This document shows, one piece after another, positions 24,594 to 33,502 of a stretch of DNA of 64,000 nt. The notes beneath the pieces were generated by a model, which saw nothing but the letters and a program-made list of their open reading frames with translations, did no database searches and was not told the DNA's origin. Origin of the DNA: UBA11090 sp035560555 (GTDB taxonomy: Bacteria; Spirochaetota; Spirochaetia; Treponematales; Rectinemataceae); the NCBI GenBank assembly GCA_035560555.1, contig DATMZF010000025.1:13342-77341 (forward strand), written 5' to 3'. The translations under genes were made by a program, and so were the position numbers. Position 1 is the stretch's first letter. Each line of letters opens with the position of its first letter.

Positions 24594-25628
24594 TCAGCCC
24601 ACGGCCTGCGAGAAGACCCGCGCGAAGTTTTTCCATGCCACTTTCTCGACGTCGTCCTGCGACAGGCCCGAGGCCAGGAGGGCGTCGACGATGGCCTGAG
24701 AGCGGGAAGCGTCCTCGAGTCCATCGACGAGGGGATATTCCTCCCGCGTGTAGAGGTACTCGCAGAAATGGAGACCAAGACCGACGTGGTCGACGCCGGC
24801 CGCGCCGATCATGCGCAGGAGATGCTGGATGTAGCGCTCCAGGTTGTGATGGGCGCGATCGCTCATCGGGGCGAGGGCGGCCGGGCTCGTCATGCAGCCG
24901 AGGAGGCCGCCTTTGTCGGCGATGGCCCTCATCTCCTCGTCGGAGAGGTTGCGGCCGTTGTCGTACACTGTTTTAGCCGAGCTGTGGGAGAGCATGACGG
25001 GCTTCAAGGAGGTCGCGAGAATGTCGCGCCTCGTCGCCCTGCCCGCGTGGGCCATGTCGATGAGGATGCCGAGCCTGTTCATGAGGGCGACGGCTTCCCT
25101 GCCCTTCTCCGTCAGGCCAAGCGCTTCCTCAATGGGCAGCCCCCCGCGGAGGCCGAGAGCGCCGCCGCCGAAGGGGTTGTCGTCGTTGTGCGTGATAATG
25201 GCGAGCCTCAAGCCCGCTTCCTTGTAGAGCCGTGTAATCCAGCCGAGGTCGCCATACGTGGCGCTCAGGCCTTCGTAGCCGACGATGGCGGCGAATGCCC
25301 CGCTCGTGAGGGCGCGCCCTATGTCGGCGGCGGTCTTGACCTGGAGCAGGTTCTTTCCGGCGGCCCGCAGTTCTTCGTTGACATAGGCTATGAAATGTTC
25401 GAGATGGGCCGGTTCGGCGCTTTCTCCCGCCATCCTGCAGTCGGTGAGGACGGCGCCGAATATTCCGCCCGAGCGGATTCGCGCGAGATGCCGCGACTCC
25501 AGCTCAACAAAATCGCCCAACGTCTCGCTTGCGTTCAACGCGTTGCGCGATTCCGTAGCGTTGCGCGTTTCATGTCGTCTGACGAGATCCATGAACACAT
25601 CGGCGTGCAAATCGAATATCGGAACCAT
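24594..25628 (-). CDS. Membrane-dipeptidase-like metallopeptidase, family M19
   Basis: 344 residues from ATG 25628 (GGGGGCG upstream; a TTG 15 bases earlier is possible). M19 features are the HxD pair in FDLHADVFMDL, the bridging Glu in VGYEGLS, a His in MLSHSSAKTVYDNGRN and NLSDEEMRAI. M19 enzymes cleave dipeptides, including those with a D-residue at the C-terminus. The usual G-x-D-F-D-G loop near the end reads GLGLHFCEYLY here, so the conserved Asp is replaced; activity may be altered. There is a short Asn/Ala/Glu/Thr-rich insert near residue 25. It lies 22 bases after the M42 gene in the peptide operon. Confidence 0.82.
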   Translation of the reverse strand: MVPIFDLHADVFMDLVRRHETRNATESRNALNASETLGDFVELESRHLARIRSGGIFGAVLTDCRMAGESAEPAHLEHFIAYVNEELRAAGKNLLQVKTAADIGRALTSGAFAAIVGYEGLSATYGDLGWITRLYKEAGLRLAIITHNDDNPFGGGALGLRGGLPIEEALGLTEKGREAVALMNRLGILIDMAHAGRATRRDILATSLKPVMLSHSSAKTVYDNGRNLSDEEMRAIADKGGLLGCMTSPAALAPMSDRAHHNLERYIQHLLRMIGAAGVDHVGLGLHFCEYLYTREEYPLVDGLEDASRSQAIVDALLASGLSQDDVEKVAWKNFARVFSQAVG

Positions 25629-25650
25629 CCATCGCCCCCGCAATGTCAGC

Positions 25651-26745
25651 TCAGCGGCTGTAGCTCATTATCTCGCGCTCGAAGGTTTCCCGGTTCAGCG
25701 ACCTGAGGAAGGCTAGGGAGAATTCCTTGGCGGCGGCGTAGTCCCTGCAGTCCATGATGCTCGAGTTGGTGTGGATGTAGCGCGAGGGAACGCCCACGGT
25801 CATCGAGGGGCAGCCGGATCTCGCCATGTGGATTTCGCCCGAGTCGGTTCCACCCAGGGCCATGAAGTACTGGAAGGGAATGTTTTTCTTTTCGGCGAGC
25901 TTGGTTCCGTACATGAAAAGGCCGCGGTGCGTGATGGCCGTCCTGTCGATGTAGCGAAGGAGGACGCCCTTGCCCTGCTGGCCGAGTTCCTCCGGGTCGC
26001 CCATGTTGTCGTTGGCGGCCGAGGATTCGAAGACGATGGAGACTTCGGGCTCGACGGTGAAGGCGGCCGTCCTGGCGCCGCGAAGGCCGGACTCTTCCTG
26101 GACGGTGGCGCCGATGTAGAGGTCGACGTCGAGCTCCTCGTTGGCCACTTCCTCGAGGACGTCGAGGGCGAGGGCGCAGCCGAAGCGGTTGTCCCAGGCC
26201 TTGGACAGGAGTTTCTTTCCGCCGAAGAGAGGAACGAAGGGGCCGTCCACGATTATCATGTCGCCGGGCCTGATTCCGACGGCGAGCACGTCTTCGCGGG
26301 ACTCGGCGCCGATGTCGATCAGCATCTGGTCGATGGAAAGGAGGCGCTTGGAGCTGTCCTCGGGAAGAAGATGAGGCGGTATCGAAGCCACGGCGCCTTG
26401 GTAACCCTGGCCGGTGATGCTGGAGTAGACGGTGACGCGCTGGGCCATGATCACGTGTTCCCAGGTCCTGCCTATCGGGAAGAATTTGAGGAGCCCTTTG
26501 GGCGTTATCTGCTTGACGATAAAGCCGACTTCGTCCATGTGGCCGTTCATCATGACGCGGGGGGCGTTCGGTTTCTTCGAGCGCTTGACCGCGAAGACGG
26601 AACCCAGGCCGTCGAAGATGAGTTCGGAGGCGTATCTGGACAGCTCTTTCTTCATGTACTCGCGCACGCGCATTTCGTGGGCCGAGACCCCGGGAATCTG
26701 GGTCAGCGTCCTGAATCGTTCCATTTGTCGTTCGGTAGGTATCAT
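25651..26745 (-). CDS. M42-family aminopeptidase (glucanase-type fold)
   Basis: 364 residues, the expected length. Metal ligands are visible in NGHMDEVG (His, Asp), AWDNRFGC (bridging Asp), QEESGLRG (catalytic and metal Glu pair) and the C-terminal RYIHTNSSIM (His). M42 enzymes form large tetrahedral dodecamers in the cytoplasm that trim imported peptides. ATG 26745 has AGGAGA upstream; a longer open frame running back through the OppF gene is a shadow. It sits directly after the Opp ATPases, in line with processing of peptides they import. Confidence 0.9.
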   Translation of the reverse strand: MIPTERQMERFRTLTQIPGVSAHEMRVREYMKKELSRYASELIFDGLGSVFAVKRSKKPNAPRVMMNGHMDEVGFIVKQITPKGLLKFFPIGRTWEHVIMAQRVTVYSSITGQGYQGAVASIPPHLLPEDSSKRLLSIDQMLIDIGAESREDVLAVGIRPGDMIIVDGPFVPLFGGKKLLSKAWDNRFGCALALDVLEEVANEELDVDLYIGATVQEESGLRGARTAAFTVEPEVSIVFESSAANDNMGDPEELGQQGKGVLLRYIDRTAITHRGLFMYGTKLAEKKNIPFQYFMALGGTDSGEIHMARSGCPSMTVGVPSRYIHTNSSIMDCRDYAAAKEFSLAFLRSLNRETFEREIMSYSR

Positions 26746-26759
26746 TCTATTCTCCTGAT

Positions 26760-27743
26760 TTAGACGAATTGTTCCGCGAGGCGGCAGGCGACGAAGCGTC
26801 CGGGGGCCACTTCCCTCAAGGAGGGATCGGCGACGGAGCATTCGGGCTGGGCGTGAATGCATCGCGGCGCGAAGCGGCAGCCCGGCTTGGGGTTGATGGG
26901 AGAGCTTACTTCGCTCTTGAGGATGATTCTTTCCTTCCTCGCGTTCAGTTTGGGTACGGGGATGGCCGACAGGAGGGCCCCGCCGTAGGGATGGATGGGT
27001 TTGGCGAAGAGTTCCTCGGTGGGGCCTCTTTCGACGATCTGGCCCATGTACATGATGACGATGTCGTCGGAGATGTGTTTGACGACGGAGAGATCGTGGG
27101 TGATGAAAAGGTAGGTAAGCCCGAGTTTGTCCTGGAGGTCCATGAGGAGGTTCAGGATCTGGGCCTGGATCGACACGTCGAGGGCCGAAACCGGTTCGTC
27201 GCAGACGATGAACTCCGGGTCCAGGGCTAGGGCGCGCGCTATGCCGATGCGCTGGCGGCGTCCTCCGTCCAGTTCGTGGGGGTACGAATCGTAGAGGCGA
27301 TCGGCGAGCCCGACGGTGGCCATGAGCTTTCTCACCCGCTCCTCGTATTCCTGGTTGCCCGACACTTTCTTGTGGATTTTCAGGGGCTCGCCGATGATGG
27401 TGGCCACGGTGTGGCGCGGATTGATCGAGGAATAGGGGTCCTGGAAGATCATCTGCATCCGCGTGCGCAGGATTTTCATCTCTCGATCGTTGGCCTTGGT
27501 CACTTCGGAGCCGTCGTAGACGATGGATCCGGCCGTGGCTTCGTGGAGGCGGACGAGAAGTCTGCCCGTCGTGGACTTGCCGCAGCCCGACTCGCCCACC
27601 ATGCCCAGCGTCTTGCCCTTTTCGATGTCGAAGGAAACGTCGTCGACGGCGTGGAGGCTGCCATGGGCGGACTGGAAGTATTTCTTGAGGTTGTTCACGC
27701 GCAGTATCGGCGCCGCGGCTGCGGTTACTGTTCTGGCGCTCAT
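26760..27743 (-). CDS. oppF: Oligopeptide ABC transporter ATP-binding protein, OppF type
   Basis: 327 residues: Walker A GESGCGKST, Q-loop IFQDPYSSINPR, Walker B VCDEPVSALDV, H-loop ITHD, and the OppF/DppF C-terminal Cys cluster (CRFAPRCIHAQPEC...) thought to bind an iron-sulfur cluster. The signature reads LDGGRRQR rather than LSGGQRQR, an unusual change. ATG 27743 overlaps the OppD stop. It pairs with OppD to power peptide import. Confidence 0.9.
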   Translation of the reverse strand: MSARTVTAAAAPILRVNNLKKYFQSAHGSLHAVDDVSFDIEKGKTLGMVGESGCGKSTTGRLLVRLHEATAGSIVYDGSEVTKANDREMKILRTRMQMIFQDPYSSINPRHTVATIIGEPLKIHKKVSGNQEYEERVRKLMATVGLADRLYDSYPHELDGGRRQRIGIARALALDPEFIVCDEPVSALDVSIQAQILNLLMDLQDKLGLTYLFITHDLSVVKHISDDIVIMYMGQIVERGPTEELFAKPIHPYGGALLSAIPVPKLNARKERIILKSEVSSPINPKPGCRFAPRCIHAQPECSVADPSLREVAPGRFVACRLAEQFV

Positions 27744-28774
27744 GCCTTGCTCCTTGCGCCAACTTCAGCGGTTTTTTCGTCGCTGTTGGCATTTTTGCCG
27801 CTAGTGGCGCGCCCCTCGGCGCTGTATAGGTGACATTTGACGCGGTGACCGCCGAGATCCGTATCCACGGGGTGCTTTTTGGCGCAGATGTCCATCGCGT
27901 AGGGACAGCGCGGGCTGAAGAAGCAGCCTTCGGGCAGGGCGGTCGGGTCGGGCATCAGTCCGGGGATGGGCTTGAGCCTGTCGGTGATCTCGGAGAGGTC
28001 GGGCAGGGAGCCGAAGAGTCCCTTGGTGTAGGGATGGAGGGCGTCGCCGAAGACCTGGTCGATCGAGCCGTATTCGACGATTTCGCCCGCGTACATCGTC
28101 GCCACTTCGTCACAGTTCTCTGCCACGAGGCCGAGGGAGTGGGTGATGAAGAGCACCGAGGTGCCGTTGTCGCGGATGAGCGTGCGCATGAGGTCGAGGA
28201 CCTGGGCCTGAATGGTGACGTCCAGGGCCGTCGTGGGCTCGTCGGCGAGAAGGAGCTTGGGGTTGCAGGCGAGGGCGAGGGCTATGACGACGCGCTGTTT
28301 CATGCCACCCGAGAACTGGTGAGGGTATTCCCTGGCGCGATCGGCCGGTATGCCCACCGTTTCCAGCATCTTTTCGGCTTTTTTCCAGGATTCGTCGGGG
28401 GTCAGACCCTCATGCTTCTGCACCGTTTCGGCGATCTGCTCGCCCACGGTGAGGACGGGATTGAGGGCCGTCATGGGATCCTGGAAGATCATGGCCACAT
28501 CCTTGCCGCGCATGTCGCGTAAGTCTTGCTTGGACATGCCGAGAACATCCTTGCCGGAGAAGCTGATGGAGCCTTTCATGATCTTTCCCTGGGGAGAGCG
28601 GATCATGTTGAGAATGGAGAGGGCCAGCGTGGTCTTGCCCGCGCCGGTCTCGCCGACGAGACCGAGGACCTTGCCCGCCTTGAGGTCCAGGCTGAGGCCA
28701 TTTATGGCCTTCGTCACCTTGCGATACGAGAAGTACTGGACTTCCAGATCGCGTATTTCAAGTATTTTTTCCAT
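27740..28774 (-). CDS. oppD: Oligopeptide ABC transporter ATP-binding protein, OppD type
   Basis: 344 residues from ATG 28774 (AGGTG seven bases upstream; a GTG nine bases earlier abuts the OppC stop). Walker A GETGAGKTT, Q-loop MIFQDPMTALNPV, signature FSGGMKQR, Walker B LLADEPTTALDV, H-loop ITHSLG and Cys-rich end (CFFSPRCPYAMDICAKK). The last 25 residues are a polar tail. It forms the importer with OppF and the two permeases. Confidence 0.9.
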   Translation of the reverse strand: MEKILEIRDLEVQYFSYRKVTKAINGLSLDLKAGKVLGLVGETGAGKTTLALSILNMIRSPQGKIMKGSISFSGKDVLGMSKQDLRDMRGKDVAMIFQDPMTALNPVLTVGEQIAETVQKHEGLTPDESWKKAEKMLETVGIPADRAREYPHQFSGGMKQRVVIALALACNPKLLLADEPTTALDVTIQAQVLDLMRTLIRDNGTSVLFITHSLGLVAENCDEVATMYAGEIVEYGSIDQVFGDALHPYTKGLFGSLPDLSEITDRLKPIPGLMPDPTALPEGCFFSPRCPYAMDICAKKHPVDTDLGGHRVKCHLYSAEGRATSGKNANSDEKTAEVGARSKA

Positions 28775-28783
28775 GCGATTCAC

Positions 28784-29719
28784 CTATCGTTTCAGTTTGG
28801 GGTCGAGGGCGTCTCGTAGCCCGTCGCCGATGAGGTTGTAGGCCAGTACGGTGATGAGGATCGTGAGGCCCGGCGCGAAGAGGAGGTGCGGCGCGTATTG
28901 GATGAATTCCCTCGCCTCGGAGAGCATGTTTCCCCACTCGGGTTTCGGGGGAAGGATGCCCAGGCCGAGGAAGGAGAGCGATGCCGCCCAGTTGATGGCC
29001 GATCCCACGTTCAAGGTGGACTGGACGATGATGGGCGAGGTGATGTTGGGCAGTATGTGCTTGAGCACGATGCGCAGATCGCCGGCGCCGATGCAGCGCG
29101 CGGCCTCGACGAATTCCTGGTCCTTCACCTGGATGATGGAGGCGCGCACGATTCGTATATAGCCCGGTATCATCGACGAGGCGATCGCAATGAGGAGGTT
29201 GAAAAAGCTGTTTCCCAGCGCCGCCACGATGGCGATGGCCAGCAGTATCGTCGGTATGGAGAGGAGGATGTCCGTCGCGCGCATGATGAAGGTGTCGAAG
29301 AGGCCACCCTTGTAGCCGGCCACGGCGCCCAGGATTCCGCCGACGAAGAGGGACATCGCGACGGTGGCGAAGCCGATGATCATGGAGACCCTCGCGCCGT
29401 GGACGAGGCGTCCGAGGATGTCGCGGCCGTAGTTGTCCGATCCCAGGATGAAGGTATGTTCCATGTCCTTCTCATGATAGTAGACGGTGCCGCTCTCGCC
29501 CGGCTTGAGGAGGGCGTTTTCGAGGGAGTTCGAGGTGACGAAATCGTATTCGTACAGGACGTCGGCGAAGATGGCGATCATGGCGAAGAGGAGAACGATC
29601 GCCAGGCTCAGCACCGCGAGTTTGTTGCGGGCGAGCTGCCGCCAGAACGACGAGAAATTCTTGCCGGAGCGGCGCAGGAAACGCGCGAAATTGGAGTTGC
29701 CCATGGTTGTCTGTTTCAT
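28784..29719 (-). CDS. oppC: Oligopeptide ABC transporter permease, OppC type
   Basis: 311 residues from ATG 29719, with AAGGAG upstream. N-terminal OppC segment (FWRQLARNKLAVLSLAIVLLFAMIAIFADVLYEYD), then the BPD_transp_1 domain with LGSDNYGRDILGRLVHGARVS and the EAA loop (EAARCIGAGDLRIVLKHILPNI). About six membrane helices. Its ATG overlaps the OppB stop (ATGA). Confidence 0.9.
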   Translation of the reverse strand: MKQTTMGNSNFARFLRRSGKNFSSFWRQLARNKLAVLSLAIVLLFAMIAIFADVLYEYDFVTSNSLENALLKPGESGTVYYHEKDMEHTFILGSDNYGRDILGRLVHGARVSMIIGFATVAMSLFVGGILGAVAGYKGGLFDTFIMRATDILLSIPTILLAIAIVAALGNSFFNLLIAIASSMIPGYIRIVRASIIQVKDQEFVEAARCIGAGDLRIVLKHILPNITSPIIVQSTLNVGSAINWAASLSFLGLGILPPKPEWGNMLSEAREFIQYAPHLLFAPGLTILITVLAYNLIGDGLRDALDPKLKR

Positions 29720-30714
29720 GCCCGGCTCCTTGCCATGGCAAGCTTGGCTTTTTTCTTCCCGAAGGTCGTCTTGATCCTCGGGTCTATGAAGCCGTAGAGG
29801 ATGTCGACCAGGAGGTTGATGACCGTGAAGGTGAGCGCGATGAAGCATACCGAACCGAGAATTTGGGGCGTGTCCTTCTGGTAGATGGCGTCCACCATGA
29901 TGGAGCCCAGGCCCGGGTAGGAGAAGATCTTTTCGGTGAGGACGGCGCCGCCGAGGAGCTGTCCGAACTGGAGCCCGGCCACGGTGACGACGGGGATGAG
30001 GGCGTTTCGCAGGGCGTGTTTGAAAATGACGACTTTCTCGTCCATGCCTTTCACCCTAGCCGTCCTGATGTAGTCCTGCTCCATCACCTCGAGCATGGAC
30101 GATCTCGTCATGCGCATGATGATGGCCATGGAGTACATGCTGAGCGTGATGATGGGCAGGATGAGGGAGACGAAGTTGCCGGGACTGGACATGGCGGGAA
30201 AGATTCGCAGGTTATTGGCGAAGGTGTAGATGAGCACCATGGCGGCCCAGAAGACGGGCATCGATGCCCCCAGGAGGGCGAAGACGGTGAAGATCATGTC
30301 GACGGCCGAATAGGGCTTCGTCGCCGAGATTATGCCGATGGGCACGCCTATGAATATCGCGAGAAATAGAGCGCCCGCCGCCAGGATGAGTGTATTGGGA
30401 AACGAGCTCAGGATGAGCTCGAAGACGTTTCTGTTCGAGATGTAGGATCGGCCGAGGTCGCCGAAGAGGAGGCCTTTGTAGCCGAATATGGGGTGCTTGT
30501 AGCCAAAGAGAAATCGCACGTACTGGACGAAGAAGGGCTTGTCGAGGCCCATGTCCGCCTTCATCTGCGTGTAGGCGGCGGGTGAGGCGTTGGGACCCAG
30601 CATCATCTGGGCGGGGTCCGAGGGCGTGACGTACAGAAGCGCGAAGACTATCAGCGTCACGCCGAAAAGCACGGGTACCAGCATAAGGATACGCCGCAAC
30701 AAGTATCTGCTCAT
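29716..30714 (-). CDS. oppB: Oligopeptide ABC transporter permease, OppB type
   Basis: 332 residues. Typical OppB opening (MSRYLLRRILMLVPVLFGVTLIVFALLYVTPSDPA), the MGLDKPFFVQYVRFL segment, LGRSYISNRNVFELIL, and EAA loop (RTARVKGMDEKVVIFKHALRNALIPVVT). About six membrane helices. It follows the binding-protein gene after 132 bases holding a large hairpin. Confidence 0.9.
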   Translation of the reverse strand: MSRYLLRRILMLVPVLFGVTLIVFALLYVTPSDPAQMMLGPNASPAAYTQMKADMGLDKPFFVQYVRFLFGYKHPIFGYKGLLFGDLGRSYISNRNVFELILSSFPNTLILAAGALFLAIFIGVPIGIISATKPYSAVDMIFTVFALLGASMPVFWAAMVLIYTFANNLRIFPAMSSPGNFVSLILPIITLSMYSMAIIMRMTRSSMLEVMEQDYIRTARVKGMDEKVVIFKHALRNALIPVVTVAGLQFGQLLGGAVLTEKIFSYPGLGSIMVDAIYQKDTPQILGSVCFIALTFTVINLLVDILYGFIDPRIKTTFGKKKAKLAMARSRA

Positions 30715-30774
30715 AGTTGAAAAGTCCGGTCGTAAAGTTCGGAAGGGTTCCCCGGGCGAGGTTCCCTTCCGGAC

Positions 30775-30839
30775 GGAGGGCTTCGCGGCGGGAAGCGTAT
30801 CGTCGTCATGACGAGGCGCTTGCCGTCGCGAAGCCCTCC
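30775..30839 (-). other. Large hairpin between peptide-binding-protein and oppB genes
   Basis: GGAGGGCTTCGCG (30775-30787) and its exact complement (30827-30839) enclose inner pairings AAGCG/CGCTT and TCGTC/GACGA, giving one long stem-loop with no U-tract. As after the sugar-binding-protein gene at 12 kb, it probably protects the upstream message and lowers expression of the membrane genes. Confidence 0.6.
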
Positions 30840-30846
30840 TTCAGCG

Positions 30847-32595
30847 TCAGAACTGCTTGGTCAGCAGATGGAGGTCCACGAGTTTTGTGCCGAAAATCGC
30901 CCTGTCGAGGTTGCCGACTCTCGGGTGGGTACCGAAGAGGACGTTTTCATAGACCATCGGGAAGTAAGGCTTGTCGGTCATGAGCTGGGTCTGGACCTTG
31001 TCGTAGGCGGCCTTGCGGGCTTTCGGGTCCAGGGTGTAGCGGCCGAGGGCTATGTTGGCGTTGACGATGTCGTTGTTGTAGACGGCGCCGTTCATGCCCG
31101 TGCCGATGGAGTCGCCGTTGTAGATGATGCAGGTGTAGTCGGGGTCGCCAGTGGGGGTGAACCAGCCGGTCACGACCATGTCGTAGCCTTCGCCGGTCTT
31201 GCTCATCTGGATGATCTGGGAGTTGACCATCGGCGTCACCTTGATGAGGTCGATGCCGAGGGTTGTCTTGACCTGGTCCTTGATGTTGTTGGCGATCTTC
31301 ACGCGGTCGGTGATGTTGCCGACGTCGAGCTGGACGATTTCGGGGGTGAGTTTGGCCCTGAACTCAGGGGAGAGGAGGGCGAACTCTGCCTTGGCCTTCT
31401 CGCGGTCGAAGTACCAGTCCTTGTCGGTGAACTCGGCGAAGGGCGTGCCGGCGGGGGCGCCCTCGACGTGGCCGAGGAAGCCGGGCTGCATCATCTGGTT
31501 GGCGGGAATGGCGTTGCCGTTGAAGAGGTCTACCTGCCTGATGAAGGGAATCGGGTTGATGGAATAGAAAATCGCCTTCCTGAGGTGGGTGGAGTCGCCA
31601 TCGGTGTACTTGCCGGAGAGGTCGAGCTTGCCATTCTTCTTCTGGCCGACGAGATCGGAGTTCATGCTGAACACGCCGTACCAGATCGTGAGACCGGGCT
31701 TGGAGGTGATGTTGACGCCCGATTTCTCGATACTCTTGATGTCGAGCTTGGAGAGGTTGAAGGCCATATCGACTTCGCCGGTGATGAGGACGTTGTTGAC
31801 CTGGGGCTGTTCGGACATGGCCCTGAACTGGATGTTCTCGAAGGCCAGGGTCTTCGCGTCGTTCCACCAGGCATCGTTCTTGGTGAGGTTGACTTCCTGG
31901 GGGTTCGGGAATGACACGAACTTGTAGGGGCCGGTTCCAGTCACGATCTTGGTGCCGTAGTCGGCGCCGGCGGCTTCGACGGTCTCTTTGTCCTCGATTC
32001 CGGAGCAGTAGTGGGCGAGGATGTTGAGCGCGGGGCCGTAGGGGGAGGCTACCATGTACTTGGCCCTGTCCGCCCAGGAGGTGAGTGGGATGGTGGCGTA
32101 TTCGGGATCCTTGAGCTTGCCCCAGGTGATCCTCACGGTGAGGTCGTCGATTTTTTCCACCGAGAGAATGGCGCTGAACATGGACTTGGCGCTCGACTTG
32201 GGGTGATGGAGGATGCGGTTGAAGGAGAATACGACGTCATCGGCGTTGAAGGCGTTCCCGTTATGGAACTTCACGCCTTTGCGCAGCTTGATCGTGTAGA
32301 CCGAGCCGTCCTTCGACACCAGGCCGTTCTCGATGGTCGGGATGGTATCGCAGAGCATGGTGTAGAACTTGTAGTCGGGCGTCATGCCGATCAGGGTTTC
32401 GTTGATCTCGCGCATAACCTGCGCTTCGTTCAAGGTCGTGTAGATATTCGGATCGAGGGGTTGGGGCGCGGCCGCCAGAACGAACACGAGGGTATTCGCG
32501 TCGCGGTTGCGGAGCGCGGGGCCTTTGGATCCCTGGGCAAAGACGACACCGCCCATCAAAAAGGCGATAACCATGACTGCCATAATTTTTTTCAT
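30847..32595 (-). CDS. Periplasmic peptide-binding protein, SBP_bac_5 (OppA/DppA-like)
   Basis: 582 residues from ATG 32595 with GGGAGGAAAGC upstream; the open frame extends 16 codons further but without a signal sequence. Signal peptide MKKIMAVMVIAFLMGGVVFAQ. The body has the family pattern TLVFVLAAAPQPLDPNIYTTLNEAQVMREINETLIG, YTIKLRKGVKFHNGNAFNADDVVFS (the usual signature) and VVTGWFTPTGDPDYTCIIYNGD near the end. It captures peptides for the OppBCDF importer. Set with M55, M19 and M42 peptidases, its ligands may be short peptides with D-residues, e.g. from cell walls; that is inference. Confidence 0.88.
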   Translation of the reverse strand: MKKIMAVMVIAFLMGGVVFAQGSKGPALRNRDANTLVFVLAAAPQPLDPNIYTTLNEAQVMREINETLIGMTPDYKFYTMLCDTIPTIENGLVSKDGSVYTIKLRKGVKFHNGNAFNADDVVFSFNRILHHPKSSAKSMFSAILSVEKIDDLTVRITWGKLKDPEYATIPLTSWADRAKYMVASPYGPALNILAHYCSGIEDKETVEAAGADYGTKIVTGTGPYKFVSFPNPQEVNLTKNDAWWNDAKTLAFENIQFRAMSEQPQVNNVLITGEVDMAFNLSKLDIKSIEKSGVNITSKPGLTIWYGVFSMNSDLVGQKKNGKLDLSGKYTDGDSTHLRKAIFYSINPIPFIRQVDLFNGNAIPANQMMQPGFLGHVEGAPAGTPFAEFTDKDWYFDREKAKAEFALLSPEFRAKLTPEIVQLDVGNITDRVKIANNIKDQVKTTLGIDLIKVTPMVNSQIIQMSKTGEGYDMVVTGWFTPTGDPDYTCIIYNGDSIGTGMNGAVYNNDIVNANIALGRYTLDPKARKAAYDKVQTQLMTDKPYFPMVYENVLFGTHPRVGNLDRAIFGTKLVDLHLLTKQF

Positions 32596-32659
32596 GCTGC
32601 TTTCCTCCCTTGGAAACAGTGAATGTGAAAGGTTGCCATGCAACCTTCTGGAAACGAAA

Positions 32660-33502
32660 TCAAGTGAAGGCGGCGAATTTGCCTCCCAGCATGGCCACCG
32701 CGTGAATCATCCTGTAGATGTCCCTGAAGTCGCCGCTAGAGTAACGGATGGAACGCCCCGAGGTTCTCACTATTCCGGGTATTACGGCTACCGCGTCCGC
32801 CACCGCCGTGGATGAAAGCTCGATTTCGAGCTTGGTGGTCCTCTTATTGGAAAGGGCCCTGAATCCGGAAAGACGGTCGAGCGAGCGCGTGGCGCCTTCG
32901 ACGAACTCGCCCTCGAGCCTTTCGGGGGCGTACATTTTACCGGCGAAGCGGCCCAGCCCTTCCTTGGTCCTCACATAGACAGGCATAGGGTCGAAACGAC
33001 CTTCCAACTGGGATTCGAGGATATCGTCGCCCGAAATGAAGCAGACGGGGACGCCATGGAAGCCCGCCAGCCTGGCGTTGATCTCCGTCTCGCCCGATTC
33101 CACGCCATCCAGCCTCACGCGATAGATGCAGGATGCCGAGTAGGAGTGGTCCATGACGCCGCCCTGGGTGCCTATCGAGGCGTGGTAACCGACAAGGAGG
33201 AGGCCAGCGTAGCTCTCGTCGAGACCTTCCAGCATGTAGAAGGGCCGCGGGTAGCCACGCACCCAGGTGACGCGGGGGTCGCCGAAGCCCTTGAAGGGTA
33301 TTCCCTCCCCTCTGGCGTGGGAATCGCAGACACAGATCTCCTCGATTTCCGCGTTGCGCGGCGAGGCAGCCAGGCCGCGCAGAATCCAGGAGAGCTCGAG
33401 CCAGGCGCGCTCATAGTTCGCCGCTCTCGATGGTCCCTCGAGATCGCTCCAGGATGTGGTTCCGTGGATGCCTTCCATGTCTACGGAGATAAAAAGTTTC
33501 AT
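32660..33502 (-). CDS. dppA: M55-family D-aminopeptidase (DppA-like)
   Basis: 280 residues from ATG 33502, which overlaps the regulator stop. Metal ligands of the DppA fold are seen in MKLFISVDMEGIHG (Asp8, Glu10), CDSHARGE (His), LVGYHAS (His) and the ISGDD loop. DppA releases N-terminal D-amino acids and D-Ala dipeptides as a ten-subunit ring. The ribosome site GGAGAAACC is good. As the first enzyme gene after the regulator and ahead of the Opp importer, it suggests the operon is for D-residue peptides. Confidence 0.88.
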   Translation of the reverse strand: MKLFISVDMEGIHGTTSWSDLEGPSRAANYERAWLELSWILRGLAASPRNAEIEEICVCDSHARGEGIPFKGFGDPRVTWVRGYPRPFYMLEGLDESYAGLLLVGYHASIGTQGGVMDHSYSASCIYRVRLDGVESGETEINARLAGFHGVPVCFISGDDILESQLEGRFDPMPVYVRTKEGLGRFAGKMYAPERLEGEFVEGATRSLDRLSGFRALSNKRTTKLEIELSSTAVADAVAVIPGIVRTSGRSIRYSSGDFRDIYRMIHAVAMLGGKFAAFT

